From: Raphanus sativus
Taxonomy: Eukaryota; Streptophyta; Magnoliopsida; Brassicales; Brassicaceae
DNA: 64,000 bases
Assembly (NCBI RefSeq): GCF_000801105.2
Contig: NC_079514.1
Coordinates: 17,958,293-18,022,292 of the forward strand
Reading direction: 5' to 3'
Part shown: in pieces, positions 26,847-39,014 of the stretch
Numbering within the stretch: the stretch's first letter is position 1
How the letters are laid out: each line of letters opens with the position of its first letter
Made by a program: the position numbers and the translations under genes
Notes under the pieces: model-generated
Told to the model about the DNA's origin: nothing
Database searches by the model: none
The model's input: only the letters and a program-made list of their open reading frames with translations

Positions 26847-27123
26847 ATAACAAACTTTCCGCCATTTTCATCGTTCTCGAGCTTCGATTCACATCATGAG
26901 TGCTTCGATCTCATCTCTTTTCTTCGATTTCATCATCTCCTTGGTGATTCGTTCTCTCGATCTTATTGCTTTCGTCTGGTTCGTTCTGGTTTTGCGATTT
27001 GCGTGCCTTTGAGCTTCGATTTCATCTTCTCGAGCTCAGATTCGCATCGCTTTCGTCTTCTCTTTCGTCTTCTAGCTCGGATCGCATCTCTCTCTTGTTT
27101 TGACCCTGCGTTCTTGCTATTCG

Positions 27124-30100
27124 ATGACATCTTCTCCGGCGAACTCTACTCGTTCGATCGTCGATCTCTATGAGAATCCTTACTATCTCCATAGCTCCGA
27201 TCATGCTGGATTGGTACTTGTCACCGATCGTCTTGCCTCTGGTGCGGACTTTCACTCTTGGCGTCGCTCTGTTCGTATGGCTCTCAATGTGCGTAACAAA
27301 CTCGGTTTCATTGACGGTACTATTCCGAAACCTTCTTCTGATCATCGTGATGCTGGTTCTTGGTCAAGATGCAACGATATGGTTTCTACTTGGCTAATGA
27401 ACTCTGTTGATAAGAAGATAGGTCAGAGTTTGCTTTTCATGTCAAGTGCTGAGTGTATTTGGAAGAATCTTATGTCTCGTTTCAAACAAGACGATGCTCC
27501 ACGCATATATGAGATCGAGCAACGCTTGAGTACTATTCAGCAAGGTTCTTTGGATATTAGTACGTTTTACACAGAGTTGATCACGCTCTGGGAGGAGTAT
27601 CAGAACTATGTTGAGATCCCTGTATGTACATGTGGCAAGTGTGAATGCAATGCAGCGGCTTCTTGGGAGAAATTGCAACAGAGAAGCCGTGTCACAAAGT
27701 TCTTGATGGGTTTAAATGAGTCGTATGAAGCTACTCGTCGTCACATCTTGATGATGAAACCTGTTCCTTCTATTGAAGATGTTTTCAACTTGGTTACTCA
27801 GGATGAGCGTCAGAAGAGTCTCAAGCCTTCAACACGTATTGATAATGCTGTTTTTCAGAACTATTCTGCTGAACCGGATCAATCTCTTTACACAGGACAG
27901 GTTGATAATGCTGCATATGCTGCTGCTGTGAATAACAACTATCGTTCCAGGCCACGCCCTGTGTGTACTCACTGCGGAGTTGCAGGACATATTGTGCAAA
28001 AATGCTTCAAGTTACATGGCTATCCGCCTGGACATCGTTTTTACAACAACAACTCTCAGCGTAATCAATCTCAACCTGCTCCTTTATCTGGTTCTACTCA
28101 ACGTATGCCTCAGTCCAAACCTGCACAGCCTTATCAAAAGCAGAACAGTGTTGCCAATGTCACAACGGCTTCTTCTGCTCCTTCCTCTGCAGCGACTTTG
28201 GATTTGAGTTCTTTTCATCCTGATCAAGTTCAACAGCTCATTCAACAGCTTCAGTCTCATGTGCGACCTCCTGAACCACTTGCTTCACATTCATTGGTCA
28301 ATGCGTCTATAACAGAATCAGGCTTCATGGCTTCTCAATCTTCTAGTGGTACTGTCCCATTTCCTTCCACTAGCCTTCGTTTTGAGCATCAATCTTTAAC
28401 CTTTCAACATCAAACTCTTTCTTCATTATCCACAAATATACCTATGGGTTCTTGGATCATTGATAGTGGTGCCACTACTCACGTTTGTTCTGACTTGAGT
28501 TTGTTCAGTTCAGTTTCTCTTGTTTCAGGAGTCACGGTTTCTCTACCAAATGGCACTAAGGAACCGACAACACATACTGGCACTGTGCATTTATCTGATA
28601 CATTAGTTCTTTTAAATGTTTTACATGTGCCATCATTCCGATTTAATCTCATTAGTGTTAGTAGTATGTTGAAACATCATCATCATTCTGCTCATTTCTT
28701 CTTTGAATCTTGTCATATACAGGAGCATACTCAGGGCTTGATGATTGGTAGAGGTTCTGTGATTCACAATCTGTACATTCTTGATCAAAGTGTGCATTCT
28801 ACATCGTTGAACTTCTGTGGATCCTTGAAGGTTGATGGAACTCTTTGGCATCAACGCCTTGGGCATCCATCTTCTGCCAAGTTACAACATCTTTCTGATG
28901 CTATTGGTTTAGATAAGTCTGCTGTACTCGATTCTCATAGTTGCTCTGTTTGTCCATTAGCTAAGCAACGTCGTCTTCCTTTTCCTCATCATAATAATGT
29001 GTCTCAGGAACCATTTGATCTAATTCATATAGATACTTGGGGTCCTTTTCATGTCGAGTCTGTAGAAGGATACAAGTATTTTCTTACTATTGTTGATGAT
29101 CATACCCGTGTAACTTGGATCTACATGATGAAATATAAAAGTGATGTTGCTGTTATTTTGCCTTCTTTTGTTAAGCTTGTGCACACTCAGTATAAGACCA
29201 ATATCAAAGTGATTCGAAGTGACAATGCTAAAGAACTTGCGTTTTCAAATCTGATTAGAGAGCATGGTATTGTGCATCAATTTTCTTGTGCATACACTCC
29301 TCAACAAAACTCTGTTGTTGAGCGAAAGCATCAACATCTCTTGAATGTTGCTAGAGCTCTTATGTTTCAATCTAGCATTCCTTTAAAATACTGGAGTGAT
29401 TGCATTCTTACAGCTGTTTTCTTGATAAATCGAACTCCTTCTTTGCTTTTGAACAAGATCTCACCTTATGAGAAGTTAACTGGCAAGAAACCTGATTACA
29501 ATTTCTTAAAATCTTTTGGTTGTCTTTGCTATGCTTCTACTCTTCAGAAAGATAGGCATAAGTTTTCTCCTCGAGCTGAATCTTGTGTTTTCTTAGGCTA
29601 TCCCTCAGGTATTAAAGGTTACAAAGTTCTTAACATGGAGACTCGTTCTGTTTTTGTTTCTAGAAATGTTATTTTCAAAGAAACTGATTTTCCTTTTGCG
29701 CATCTTGATAGTGGTTCACAACCTGATAATATCTTTTCTAAATCAATCTTGCCGTTGCCTATACCTGTTGCTCTTGATAGTCCTTCATTTGTTCATTCTC
29801 GCGAATCATCAACTGAATTGCCTTCATCATCATCTGTATTGCCTTCATCATCATCTGCATTGCCTTCATCGTCATCGGTTCCTACTAGTGTTCCTTTGGT
29901 TGATGGAACTACGACTTCTGCACCATTAGGCACTGCACCTGATCGAACTCGGCCAAAACGAACAGGTAAGGCACCATCTTATCTTTCCGATTATCATTGC
30001 TCTTTAGTCTCTATGGATTCTTCCCTTCAAAACCACTATATTGCTAATATCATTTCCACCTCTTCTGAACCTCTTTATCCTCTATCTTCTGTTCTTTCAT

Positions 30101-31746
30101 ATGATAACCTTTCCCATTCTTTTAAAGATGCCGTCCTCACTTGTTCCCTTGAGACAGTACCTACATCTTTTAAGCAAGCTGTGAAGTCTAAGAATTGGAC
30201 AAAGGCCATGAATGTGGAGTTTGAGGGAATGGATCGTACAAAGACTTTTACTGTTGTTTCTCTGCCCCCTGGTAAAAATGTTGTGGGTTGCAGATGGATT
30301 TATACGATCAAGTATAATGCTGATGGCACCGTTGAGAGATACAAGGCTCGCCTAGTTGCCAAAGGGTATACTCAGGAGGAGGGTCTTGATTACTCTGAAA
30401 CCTTCTCTCCGGTTGCTAAGATGACAAGTGTGAAATTGTTGTTAAGTCTTGCGGCTTCTCATGGATGGAGTCTTGATCAGATGGATGTTACCAATGCTTT
30501 TCTGCATAGTGACCTCGACGAAGAGATTTATATGAGCTTACCGTTGGGTTACACTCCAGCTCCTGGTCAAGTCTTGCCACCAAATCCTGTGTGTCGCCTT
30601 CAGAAGTCTCTTTACGGCCTCAAGCAGGCTTCTCGCCAATGGTACAACTGTTTCTCCTCTGTTTTACTGGCTAATGGCTTCTCTCCTTCTCCAGGCGATA
30701 ACTCTCTGTTTGTGAAGTTTGAGGGATCATCTTTCATTGCATTGCTAGTCTATGTTGATGATATTCTCATCACTAGCAATGATCCTCAAGCTGTCCTTGA
30801 TGTTAAGAAGATTCTACATCAAGCCTTCAAGATCAAAGACCTTGGAGCTGCTCGGTTTTTTCTTGGATTGGAGATAGCACGCAACTCCACTGGTATCGCT
30901 ATTTCTCAACGAAAATATGCCTTGGATTTGCTTGCTGATACAGGTTTACTTGCATCTAAACCTTGTGCTGTACCGATGGATCCTTCGATTCCGTTGACTT
31001 CTACTACTGGTGAACCTATGCTTGATGCTACTTCATATCGTGAGCTGGTTGGACGCCTGCTATATCTCACGATAACTAGGCCAGATATAACCTTTGCGGT
31101 TCATCGTCTGAGCCAGTTTCTTTCTGCTCCATCAGACATTCATTTTCAAGCTGCTCAACGCATCTTGCGCTATGTCAAGTCCAACCCTGGTCAAGGTCTC
31201 TTCTATGCTGCTGATTCTGAGACTTGCTTGAATGCTTTTGTTGATGCCGATTGGGCTTCTTGTAAGGACACACGCCGTTCTGTTACTGGCTTTTGTGTGT
31301 ATCTTGGCAAGTCATTGATCAGTTGGAAGTGCAAGAAGCAACAGACAGTGAGCAGGAGTAGCACAGAAGCAGAGTATCGTAGTATGGCGTTAGCGACTTG
31401 TGAGCTTATTTGGTTGCAACAACTATTGACTGATTTGAAGATCAAGGTTCAACACACAGCTAAGCTCTTTTGTGACAACAAGTCCGCCATACATATTGCC
31501 ACTAATCCCGTGTTTCATGAACGAACGAAACACATCGAGATCGATTGCCATACTACACGTGATCAGGTCAAGAAAGGTTTCATTCGGCTCATTCATGTGG
31601 TTAGTGCTGACAATCATGCAGATATCTTCACCAAACCGCTTCACCCGTCTCCTTTCCATCACATCCTCTCCCGTATGTCAGTTTCAAGCCTCTTCAGTCC
31701 ATCTCTATCATCATCTTCATCTCCACTTTCCATTTCAGAGGCTTGA
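27124..31746 (+). CDS. Copia gag-pol polyprotein
   Basis: A single open frame of 1,540 residues from the ATG at 27,124 (an in-frame TTG lies eight codons earlier but is not a likely start). In order: gag with [16 protein letters not shown] near the N-terminus, zinc knuckle [14 protein letters not shown] (from residue 281) and aspartic protease DSGA (D447). Then come integrase with an HHCC zinc domain (from H576) and DDE residues D637, D700 and E733, reverse transcriptase with YVDD (D1212) and RNase H with DADW (D1374). This is the Ty1/copia order, integrase before reverse transcriptase. A Ser-rich linker with a threefold repeat (about 29,815-29,880) separates integrase and RT. No stop or frameshift is visible, so it is likely active or recently active. 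Confidence 0.95.
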   Translation: MTSSPANSTRSIVDLYENPYYLHSSDHAGLVLVTDRLASGADFHSWRRSVRMALNVRNKLGFIDGTIPKPSSDHRDAGSWSRCNDMVSTWLMNSVDKKIGQSLLFMSSAECIWKNLMSRFKQDDAPRIYEIEQRLSTIQQGSLDISTFYTELITLWEEYQNYVEIPVCTCGKCECNAAASWEKLQQRSRVTKFLMGLNESYEATRRHILMMKPVPSIEDVFNLVTQDERQKSLKPSTRIDNAVFQNYSAEPDQSLYTGQVDNAAYAAAVNNNYRSRPRPVCTHCGVAGHIVQKCFKLHGYPPGHRFYNNNSQRNQSQPAPLSGSTQRMPQSKPAQPYQKQNSVANVTTASSAPSSAATLDLSSFHPDQVQQLIQQLQSHVRPPEPLASHSLVNASITESGFMASQSSSGTVPFPSTSLRFEHQSLTFQHQTLSSLSTNIPMGSWIIDSGATTHVCSDLSLFSSVSLVSGVTVSLPNGTKEPTTHTGTVHLSDTLVLLNVLHVPSFRFNLISVSSMLKHHHHSAHFFFESCHIQEHTQGLMIGRGSVIHNLYILDQSVHSTSLNFCGSLKVDGTLWHQRLGHPSSAKLQHLSDAIGLDKSAVLDSHSCSVCPLAKQRRLPFPHHNNVSQEPFDLIHIDTWGPFHVESVEGYKYFLTIVDDHTRVTWIYMMKYKSDVAVILPSFVKLVHTQYKTNIKVIRSDNAKELAFSNLIREHGIVHQFSCAYTPQQNSVVERKHQHLLNVARALMFQSSIPLKYWSDCILTAVFLINRTPSLLLNKISPYEKLTGKKPDYNFLKSFGCLCYASTLQKDRHKFSPRAESCVFLGYPSGIKGYKVLNMETRSVFVSRNVIFKETDFPFAHLDSGSQPDNIFSKSILPLPIPVALDSPSFVHSRESSTELPSSSSVLPSSSSALPSSSSVPTSVPLVDGTTTSAPLGTAPDRTRPKRTGKAPSYLSDYHCSLVSMDSSLQNHYIANIISTSSEPLYPLSSVLSYDNLSHSFKDAVLTCSLETVPTSFKQAVKSKNWTKAMNVEFEGMDRTKTFTVVSLPPGKNVVGCRWIYTIKYNADGTVERYKARLVAKGYTQEEGLDYSETFSPVAKMTSVKLLLSLAASHGWSLDQMDVTNAFLHSDLDEEIYMSLPLGYTPAPGQVLPPNPVCRLQKSLYGLKQASRQWYNCFSSVLLANGFSPSPGDNSLFVKFEGSSFIALLVYVDDILITSNDPQAVLDVKKILHQAFKIKDLGAARFFLGLEIARNSTGIAISQRKYALDLLADTGLLASKPCAVPMDPSIPLTSTTGEPMLDATSYRELVGRLLYLTITRPDITFAVHRLSQFLSAPSDIHFQAAQRILRYVKSNPGQGLFYAADSETCLNAFVDADWASCKDTRRSVTGFCVYLGKSLISWKCKKQQTVSRSSTEAEYRSMALATCELIWLQQLLTDLKIKVQHTAKLFCDNKSAIHIATNPVFHERTKHIEIDCHTTRDQVKKGFIRLIHVVSADNHADIFTKPLHPSPFHHILSRMSVSSLFSPSLSSSSSPLSISEA

Positions 31747-31754
31747 GAGGGGCG

Positions 31755-31896
31755 TATTGAGTATACTAGTCTCTAATACTTAGATAGAAACAGAGGCTTT
31801 GCTTATACTCTTCTATATACTTGTATATAAACAACCACTTGTACATTTTTCACTAATTAATGAAATACAGTTTAAATTCTTGCTCTCTTCTTGATA
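31755..31896 (+). repeat. 3' LTR of intact copia
   Basis: 142 bases, identical to the 5' LTR. It is followed by the GGGCA duplication and the rest of glycosyltransferase exon 2. Confidence 0.95.
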
Positions 31897-32811
31897 GGGC
31901 AAGGAACACAACAACTGTTGAAACACGTAGTAGTGGTTTGCTTGGATCGCAAGGCGTTTGAACGATGCTCACAGCTTCATACTAATTGTTACCAAACTGA
32001 AACCTCAGAAACTGATTTCTCCGGAGAGAAAGTTTACAACACTCCTGACTATCTCAAGATGATGTGGCGCAGAATCGAGCTTCTTACACAAGTTCTCGAG
32101 ATGGGTTTCAACTTCATATTTACGGTATTAATCAGTGGCTTTAATTCTTTATTTCTCTGTAATATATTTTTTTTAATGAGTAAGGAGGTTTTTTATCCGT
32201 AGGACAGTAAATCTCCTAAAGTAAGGTCAAACCATGTAGTTCAATTATCATTTATAGAGTAGACCTCTCTTAACGAGACTTGATTTAGTGGTTTTGATTT
32301 GTTTATGTAAATTTATAGGACGCAGACATAATGTGGCTTCGAGATCCATTTCCTCGGCTATATCCAGATGGAGATTTTCAAATGGCATGTGACAGATTCT
32401 TTGGGGATCCTTTCGATTCAAACAATTGGGTCAATGGTGGCTTCACATACGTCAGATCAAACAATAGAAGTGTTGAGTTTTACAAATTCTGGCACAAATC
32501 TCGTCTAGACTATCCAGAGTTACACGACCAAGATGTGTTCAATAGAATCAAGCACAAGCCTTTTATTACAGAGATTGGGATTCAAATGAGATTCTTTGAT
32601 ACCGTTTACTTTGGTGGGTTTTGTCAAACTAGTAGAGACATAAACTTGGTTTGCACGATGCATGCAAATTGTTGCATTGGATTAGAGAAGAAGCTTCATG
32701 ATCTGAATCTCGTTCTTGATGATTGGAGAAAGTATCTGTCTTTGTCAGAACATGTTCAGAACACGACTTGGAGTGCTCCTATGAAGTGTTTGGAGGACTG
32801 AGGATTTTTTT

Positions 32812-33364
32812 AAGAGTTATTCTTGGGTTCACTCCCTAGGTTCTGAAACTTGTTATCTTAGATTAGGTATCTTTTAAAAAAGGAAACAAAATAATTGTCA
32901 AAATTGCATATGTTTTTAAAATAAATGGAAAATAAATAAAAAATAGTAATTAACAAAAAATGAATTTTTGAAAAATAATTTTAAATCCGCCAGCAAAAAA
33001 CTATACCCTAAACCCTAATCCTAACCCCTAAACCCTTGGGTAACCCCTAAACCCTTGGATAAATCATAAACTCTAATTCATAAATATCAAACTCTAAATC
33101 ATAAAAACACTGAATTTTTTAATTCTAAATCTTAAACCTTTAGATAAATTCTAAACCTTAAGATTTATATATAGTTTTTTTTTAAATACATTTATACAAT
33201 TACTATTACTTTTATTTATTTTTACTTTTTTATTTTAAAACATAATATAACTTGACAATTATTTTGTTTCCTTTTTCAAAAGATACTCTATCTAAAATAA
33301 CTAATTCCTATTGGTTGGTGAACCTAAAGATTCACCCTAGGGGGTGAATCCAAGAAAAAGTCTT
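32812..33364. mobile_element. MITE with telomere-like core
   Basis: A 553-bp insertion absent from unit 2, starting 11 bases after the glycosyltransferase stop codon. Ends are inverted: AAGAGTTATTCTTGGGTTCA on the left and AAGACTTTTTCTTGGATTCA on the right strand. The inverted homology continues inwards through CCCTAGG and AGGAAACAAAATAATTGTCAA. The insertion is flanked by T runs of about seven; unit 2 has a single run of eight. The core (33,002-33,170) is a degenerate CCCTAAAC array. The superfamily cannot be fixed from the target duplication because it is a homopolymer. Confidence 0.8.
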
Positions 33365-34508
33365 TTTTTTTAAATACAGATTTGGATTAAAAGTGTATTA
33401 AGAATGAAAAATAAATAAATGTATTAAGAATGAAGTGTCTTTAAGGACTTTAATCTAATAATTTTTCTTTCTGATTTTTGTTCTCAGAAATTTAATAAAT
33501 GTTAAATTGTTTTGAGTCGCAGTTCGTAAATGTTAATACTTTGGTAGCAATTCAATTTTATATGTAGGTCGGTTCCAACGGCCTGAGTTGGGGTCTGATA
33601 TCAATAATTATGAGAAACTTGAGTTGGATTGGGCTAAACTAAAGTTTAGTACTATTTGAAATCCAACACACTAAAGAAATTAATTCTGCATTTTCAAATA
33701 TAAGACTAAGCAATGTCTTAACTGACAATATTGGAGAATTATGTAATGAAGAATAGTATTTTTGGATCTTACCTTTCCGTCAGAGTTCCTTCAGCTTCCT
33801 ATATGCATCATGTATGACATTATTAGATAGAATTACTGCTTAAATTCCTTCTTTAACTTCCCAAGTACATATCTGACAAATGCCATGTTTATCATCGACT
33901 TTCTACTGTACACAAAAAAAAATTCCATGTATTCTTTCTACATCTCTTTAGTCGTAAATAATGCTTCCTACTGATGGAGTAGACTTCCATAGCCACCGGC
34001 GATCCGGTTTGTGTTTTTTCTTACTCCTTTCTTCTGTGCATGTTTTTTTTTATCAAAGATTAAAATTTCTCTGGTGTAAACCTAGATCTAGATTTACAGA
34101 TATGAGCTCGGAGTGATGGTTGTTGTCAGTGTTATCTCACTTAGAACTTTTCCTTCGGTTCTAATTGGGATTCTCTTCTTCTCTTGTGTTCCTAGCATAT
34201 CTGCTTGTGCATAGTGTTTGTCTCTTGTGGTGGATTCTTCGTAGTCGGGAAGATGTGCGTATCCTTGTCATTGGCTGTGATGGCTGATTTCTGTTGGGTT
34301 TGGTGAAATTTCTGGCTCATGGTTCAAAGATTTGGAGCTACGGCTCTTCCGCTCCTTTCCCTGGAGGGTTTTGAGGTAAAATGGTCTTCTTCCTCCTAGG
34401 TTTGTTTTTATGTTGTTGCTCATTGCTCGTGAGGTCGTGTACCAAAGAAGTATAAAAAGTTTCAAAGTTTCCAAAAAATAAGTTCGATTGATGGTTTGTG
34501 CTTATCTC
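33365..34508. other. Downstream region of glycosyltransferase copy 1
   Basis: Shared with unit 2 (48,326-49,459). No gene is supported; a 68-codon minus-strand frame at 34,268-34,474 has no domain. Confidence 0.45.
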
Positions 34509-36121
34509 ATTCCTCATTCTGCGATGAATCTATTTGCTTGAGTTTTTATTTTTATTTTTATTTTAGGTTTCTATCAGTGTTTACTCTTAATCTTTGTTTA
34601 GGGTGTAATTTTGGTTTCAGATAATTCTTGTAAGTATGCTGGCTTTAGTTTCTAGAGGAATTGATGTTCCTGCTGGTTCTGTGTTTCAAACCTGTATTTT
34701 CACCCTTGTATAATTTATAATGATTGATATATTTCAGTGTTAAAAACAAAATATCGACATGACGCCTTCGCTACGATAGTATGGTTATATATTTGGGATA
34801 GAATGTGGCTATCTTAATATTTGCCAACTCGTTGATAAGAATATTGTTATAAGTATTGCTCCATCTGTCATACAAAGTTATCTATTTCCATCGACCTGTC
34901 GAACCATGATGGTCATGGGAAACTTTAGAGATGAAGTATATTTAACCCTAGATTTGATATTTTAAAGGGGGGGGGGGGAATTTATCCAATTTCTCCAAAA
35001 TATATTATAAATAGTAAAGATTTTTTTAAAAAAAAAAAATCCATAGGGGGCAGATGCCCCACCCTTGTGGGCTGTACATCCGCCACTGGTTGTTGGTCTC
35101 TCTTTTGGCAACCGCTATTTTGCAAATATAAGGTCTTCTTGCATTGTCTTGATTCTCACCTTCAATGTTTCATCACTATTTTCTCTACTTTGGTGAATCA
35201 CGCTTTGATTCCACCAAATCTGCTCTTGACATATCATTTTGTTAAAAAAAAAATTCTTGGGTTTGGTAGTTGAGTATTCCATTCGCTCTAACGTTTCACC
35301 ATTTCGATATTGGTTATACTCATCGTTCATACTTCGTCACATACCTTACCAGGACCGGCTCTGGGTTAAAGTCCATCGGACTTTAGGCGCCAAAGATTAT
35401 TAATTTTTAGAGACGCCAAATTACTAATTGTTCATTTCTAGTGTCTTGTGTTTTTTTTACTCATTATCCTAGCTTGAGCAAATAGGTTCAAAACCGTGCT
35501 CCTCTCTTTTCCTTTGATAATAATAACATTTTTTGTCTCTTTCTTCCTTAGATAATAATAACTTGTTTTCTTGTTTTAGTAATCATCAAATATACAGTTG
35601 ATTCCGTATAGACAGTTTACCTTCTTTCCAATTGTTTTTCCTTTTAACTATAAATGTTACAACAAATAACTTATACCCAATTATAAATCCTACATATTCT
35701 CTACGTTTCATTGTTTCATTGTGATTAATTTTAATAGTAATAGCGGAATCTCCTTTTAGATACTTTTATTATTCCTTATTTTTCTTCTTTTATTTGTAAG
35801 TTTTTGTAAATTTGTAGAAACTTTTGAAATTCAAAAAATATATAGGACTCTAGTATTTTATCAGACTATCAAAACTCGATAATAATTTACAAACCAAAAT
35901 TGATTTAAAGTGATAATATCATAAGTTTTGATTTATTTTGTAAATTTCTTTTTTTATTTACACATAAAAATAAAATAGATCTATAGTTAGCCAAGTAAAA
36001 CTGCAAATATAAAAAATAAAAGAAGATGAGCTACAAATGATTATTTTACTTTAAACAGCTTTAAATTTTAATAATATTTGGTTCTATTTTGATTATATGC
36101 TTAATATATATTTTAAAAAAA
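34509..36121. other. 1.6-kb segment missing from unit 2
   Basis: Present only in unit 1, so it was either inserted here or deleted in unit 2. No gene is seen. It contains a run of 13 G (about 34,966-34,978). A CAGGACCGGCTCTG motif at about 35,351 resembles a hAT-like terminus, but the matching end is not clear. Confidence 0.45.
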
Positions 36122-36214
36122 ATTATGGTTAAGGGCAAACAAAATTATGTTCGCTTTAGGCGTCTCAGGAGTCCTGACCGGCACTGTAATTTAATCTTGT
36201 TGTGTTTCCTATTA

Positions 36215-36605
36215 GGAACTATCACATCAAGGGACAACATGCCTGACAAGATATTTGGAGGCATCTCAGTGGGACAGACGTGTGTCAGGTCTGTAAAGGA
36301 GGGATCGAGACAATATTACATGTACTTCGTGCTGCGATGGAGGGGATATGGAGTAGAATTGTTCAAGCCACAAAGAGACAGGCTTTCTTCTCGATGCCTT
36401 TGTTTGAATGGATCTACAGAAACCTAAGTGATCATGATGTGAGAGATGGGATTCCTTGGGCAACTACATTCGCATTGGCTGTCTGGTGGGGTTGGAAGTG
36501 GAGATGCGGGAATGTATTTGGAGATACACGGCTTTGGAGGGACAGAGTGCAGTTCCTACGGAACCTAGCTAAGGAAGTGATATCAGTTACGGAGAAGGAA
36601 AATAA
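36215..36605 (+). pseudogene. LINE ORF2 C-terminal fragment, unit 1 end
   Basis: Translation shows a zf-RVT-type end of a LINE polyprotein: IWRHLSGTDVCQVCKGG, then ETILHVL, MEGIWSRIV, WATTFALAVWWGWKWRCGN and LWRDRVQFL. A stop precedes the cysteine motif and six bases are missing after ILHVLR compared with unit 2. It marks the junction between one unit and the next. Confidence 0.8.
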
Positions 36606-36621
36606 TGGCATAAATAATCAC

Positions 36622-38915
36622 TATTTTGATAACAAAAAAAATAAAATGTAGGTATCAAAATCAAAATAATATGAAATAAAATAAAATAAAATTTAACACT
36701 AATGTAACAGTAATTTTTATAGATAAATAAAGTAAAATATTTTTTATTAAACAATAACAAAATAATAATCTTAATGATATTATGAGGTACTCTCTTCACT
36801 ATCTAAGAGTAATGATGTTTTAAAGATTTAGAGTAAAATAAAATCTTATGTCATATCCAGTGACCCACTATGGCCAAGATTATTTTCCTCTGAAAAAGCA
36901 TTTTTTGATGGAAGTATTGTAGCATATTAGTTAATGACAAAGACTTCCATAGCATGTACGAGTTCCAAAGAATGCAATTGTAATGCCTCCCACCATCTAC
37001 TGTTAGACCTTCAATGCCTGCATACTCGGTATGTGGGCTTTAACTTTGCAACAGATGGTGCGTTCTGTTGCGTTAAATTTTGGAAGTGTGAATATATTTT
37101 TATTGACCATGTACACCATATTTTTCCTTATTTTGGATTCATTTGCAAGGTATCATAAATCACTTACCAATCGATTATACATAATTCTATTACTCTAGCT
37201 CAGACAAAATTTGTTTTAACTTTTTTCTAGTTGTGTGAACATAAAAATAAGTATATTTTGATGAAAAAGATAGCTAAATCAATTTTTTTATTTTTTCAAA
37301 ATATACCGCAAACTGGGATATTATGCCAGTCGTTGTGGCCAAGTGTTGAGAATATAGCATGTCTATGGGAGCAAAGTTCCTTAATCAGAAATTTAATGTG
37401 AATAGAAGAAAATTTAGGGAAACAGTAGGACAAAGATCTATGTGAGTACATCTCTAAAATAATTTGATCGAACAAGATTAATATTAATGAAAATTAATAA
37501 AAAGAACAAAACACAAAAGAATAACAATAGAGATAGAGTAATCTAGACCTCTAGTAGGTAAGTCAAATTACGCTCCTCAATAATGAATTTGGTTTTGTCT
37601 TTTATACTGTCAGTTCGCTCTAACTACTCCACGTATCTAGGACACACATGATATGCCTTGCTCCGAAGATCTCGGTTCGATTGACCGTGAAGTGACCAGG
37701 ACTTTGATGTTTACCTATAGACTTGGAGCTTGCTATTTTGTGCTGCAAAGTAGCCTTTTTGGGCTGGGTTTTGCCAATAGGCCATATCTTGTTACTTCAG
37801 TATGTCGTGAGTGGTTTTTTTTTCTCAGCTAGATTTATGTGATTGATTCTGCTCCAACAATGTCCATCCAAAATATTATAAATGTAAAACCATCCGCTGA
37901 TCCAAATGCTAACATGGAAATCTACATCATGGAATCGTTATCCGTGAAATCATTCATCAATATTACATTACATATGTTACGGTCAAATGATTTTTATATA
38001 TAATTAATATATATATATATATATATATATGACAATGTAAATTGATTAGTATTTTAAAAAATCCATTTAACCTTTGCTTTTAGATGTATTGGATTTAACC
38101 GTTATGGTTAAGATCTTTTTCTGAATTATACTATATTTTCTTTTGAAGAATAAAAATGTTCTTTTACTACTAAAAATCAAAGAGATGATTTTTAATATTA
38201 TTTTCATAAAATTTAGTAGAGAATAAATTCAAAATAAGAATAAAATGGGTTATTAAATAAGTTAGTTTAGTAGAAAATAAAGTCAAAACAAGAATATAAT
38301 GGGTTATTAAATAAGTGAGTTTCATATCTTTAATTTATCTTAGACAATAATATTTATTTTAATGCTTACAAATAATTAAAAAGAATATGTATATTTTCGA
38401 TATCAGTTCTATTAAGTTACATATAAATAATAATTACGTTTAAAAATATCATTAGGTTAAATCAATCTGATGATAATATACACCCAAATCAAATTATACA
38501 TTGGATTTTTAGTGCATTTTATTTTTTTCCGTTTATGCATTTTCATCTCTCTTGCAACTTATATTCTTGATTGTTTATATAGTATTTATTTCTTAAAATT
38601 TTGAATGGAGATTTTTAATTTCTTAAAATTTTGAATGGAGATTTTTGTCTAAATCTAATACTCTAACTGGATATACATGCATATAGTTTGATACAGTAAA
38701 TGCATCCCCTATATGTATAAACTTGTTGAGTGTATTTAGGTATAAAATCTGCGAATTTCAGAACAAAGTATATGATTTATAAGTATATAAATATGTCATA
38801 AACAAATACATAGACACAACAATACCTTTACATTCACTCATCTGATCATCATCTTTTTCGTTTGTTAATGAAATCATCGTATCATCCTCAGAGAATGGTA
38901 CATATAATGTTAAAT

Positions 38916-38960
<45 letters not shown>

Positions 38961-39014
38961 TCTCTTTGACTTGATATGTTTATTTCCATCTGATCTTGCT
39001 TTTGGATATTGTAG
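36622..39014. other. Upstream region of polygalacturonase copy 2
   Basis: Near-identical to the matching stretches of units 1 and 3. No coding exon could be placed. The (TA)n tract at about 38,922-38,957 is longer than in the other two copies. Confidence 0.5.

Larger units (their letters stand above)
26693..31896 (+). mobile_element. Intact copia LTR retrotransposon with non-canonical ends
   Basis: A 5,204-bp element has 142-bp LTRs (26,693-26,834 and 31,755-31,896) that are identical in every base I compared. The 5-bp duplication GGGCA flanks it (26,688-26,692; 31,897-31,901), and copy 2 of the host gene (47,4xx) shows the unoccupied site with GGGCA once. The LTR ends are TATTGA...TTGATA rather than TG...CA. 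The primer-binding site TGGTATCAGAGC (26,835-26,846, initiator-tRNA-Met type) follows the left LTR. A purine tract GAGAGGGG (31,745-31,752) precedes the right LTR. It carries one long open polyprotein frame, so it looks autonomous and very young. Confidence 0.96.
26199..32801 (+). pseudogene. GT77-like glycosyltransferase copy 1, split by a copia insertion
   Basis: Nucleotide-diphospho-sugar transferase family (Nucleotid_trans domain, GT77-like), probably a type II Golgi protein. Exons are 26199-26450, 26550-32124 (carrying the insertion 26,693-31,896 plus a 5-bp duplication) and 32319-32801. Exon 1 encodes a poly-Ser N-terminus and a membrane anchor RILILFLCLSASCLVL. Exon 3 opens with the sugar-nucleotide motif DAD in FTDADIMWLRDP. 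Exon 1 is 12 bases shorter than in copy 2, losing Lys-Arg-Asp-Leu after the anchor. Reading into the retrotransposon LTR adds seven residues and then a stop before the DxD motif, so a spliced transcript could not make active enzyme unless the element were removed. Apart from the insertion, all frames and splice sites remain intact. Confidence 0.88.
4834..36621. repeat. Tandem unit 1 (polygalacturonase + glycosyltransferase)
   Basis: Homology with unit 2 starts at a TATTTTGATAAC block near 4,834 and ends after the LINE fragment near 36,605. The unit is far longer than unit 2 for three reasons: it holds two LTR retrotransposons and a MITE, it has 1.6 kb more near 34.5-36.1 kb, and it retains about 4.3 kb (14.1-18.4 kb) that unit 2 has lost. 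By eye its shared parts differ from units 2 and 3 by a few percent, more than units 2 and 3 differ from each other. Confidence 0.85.

Noticed and set aside
27100..27123. Extended polyprotein start at a TTG codon
   Set aside because: The first ATG at 27,124 is in frame and gives a typical copia gag N-terminus.
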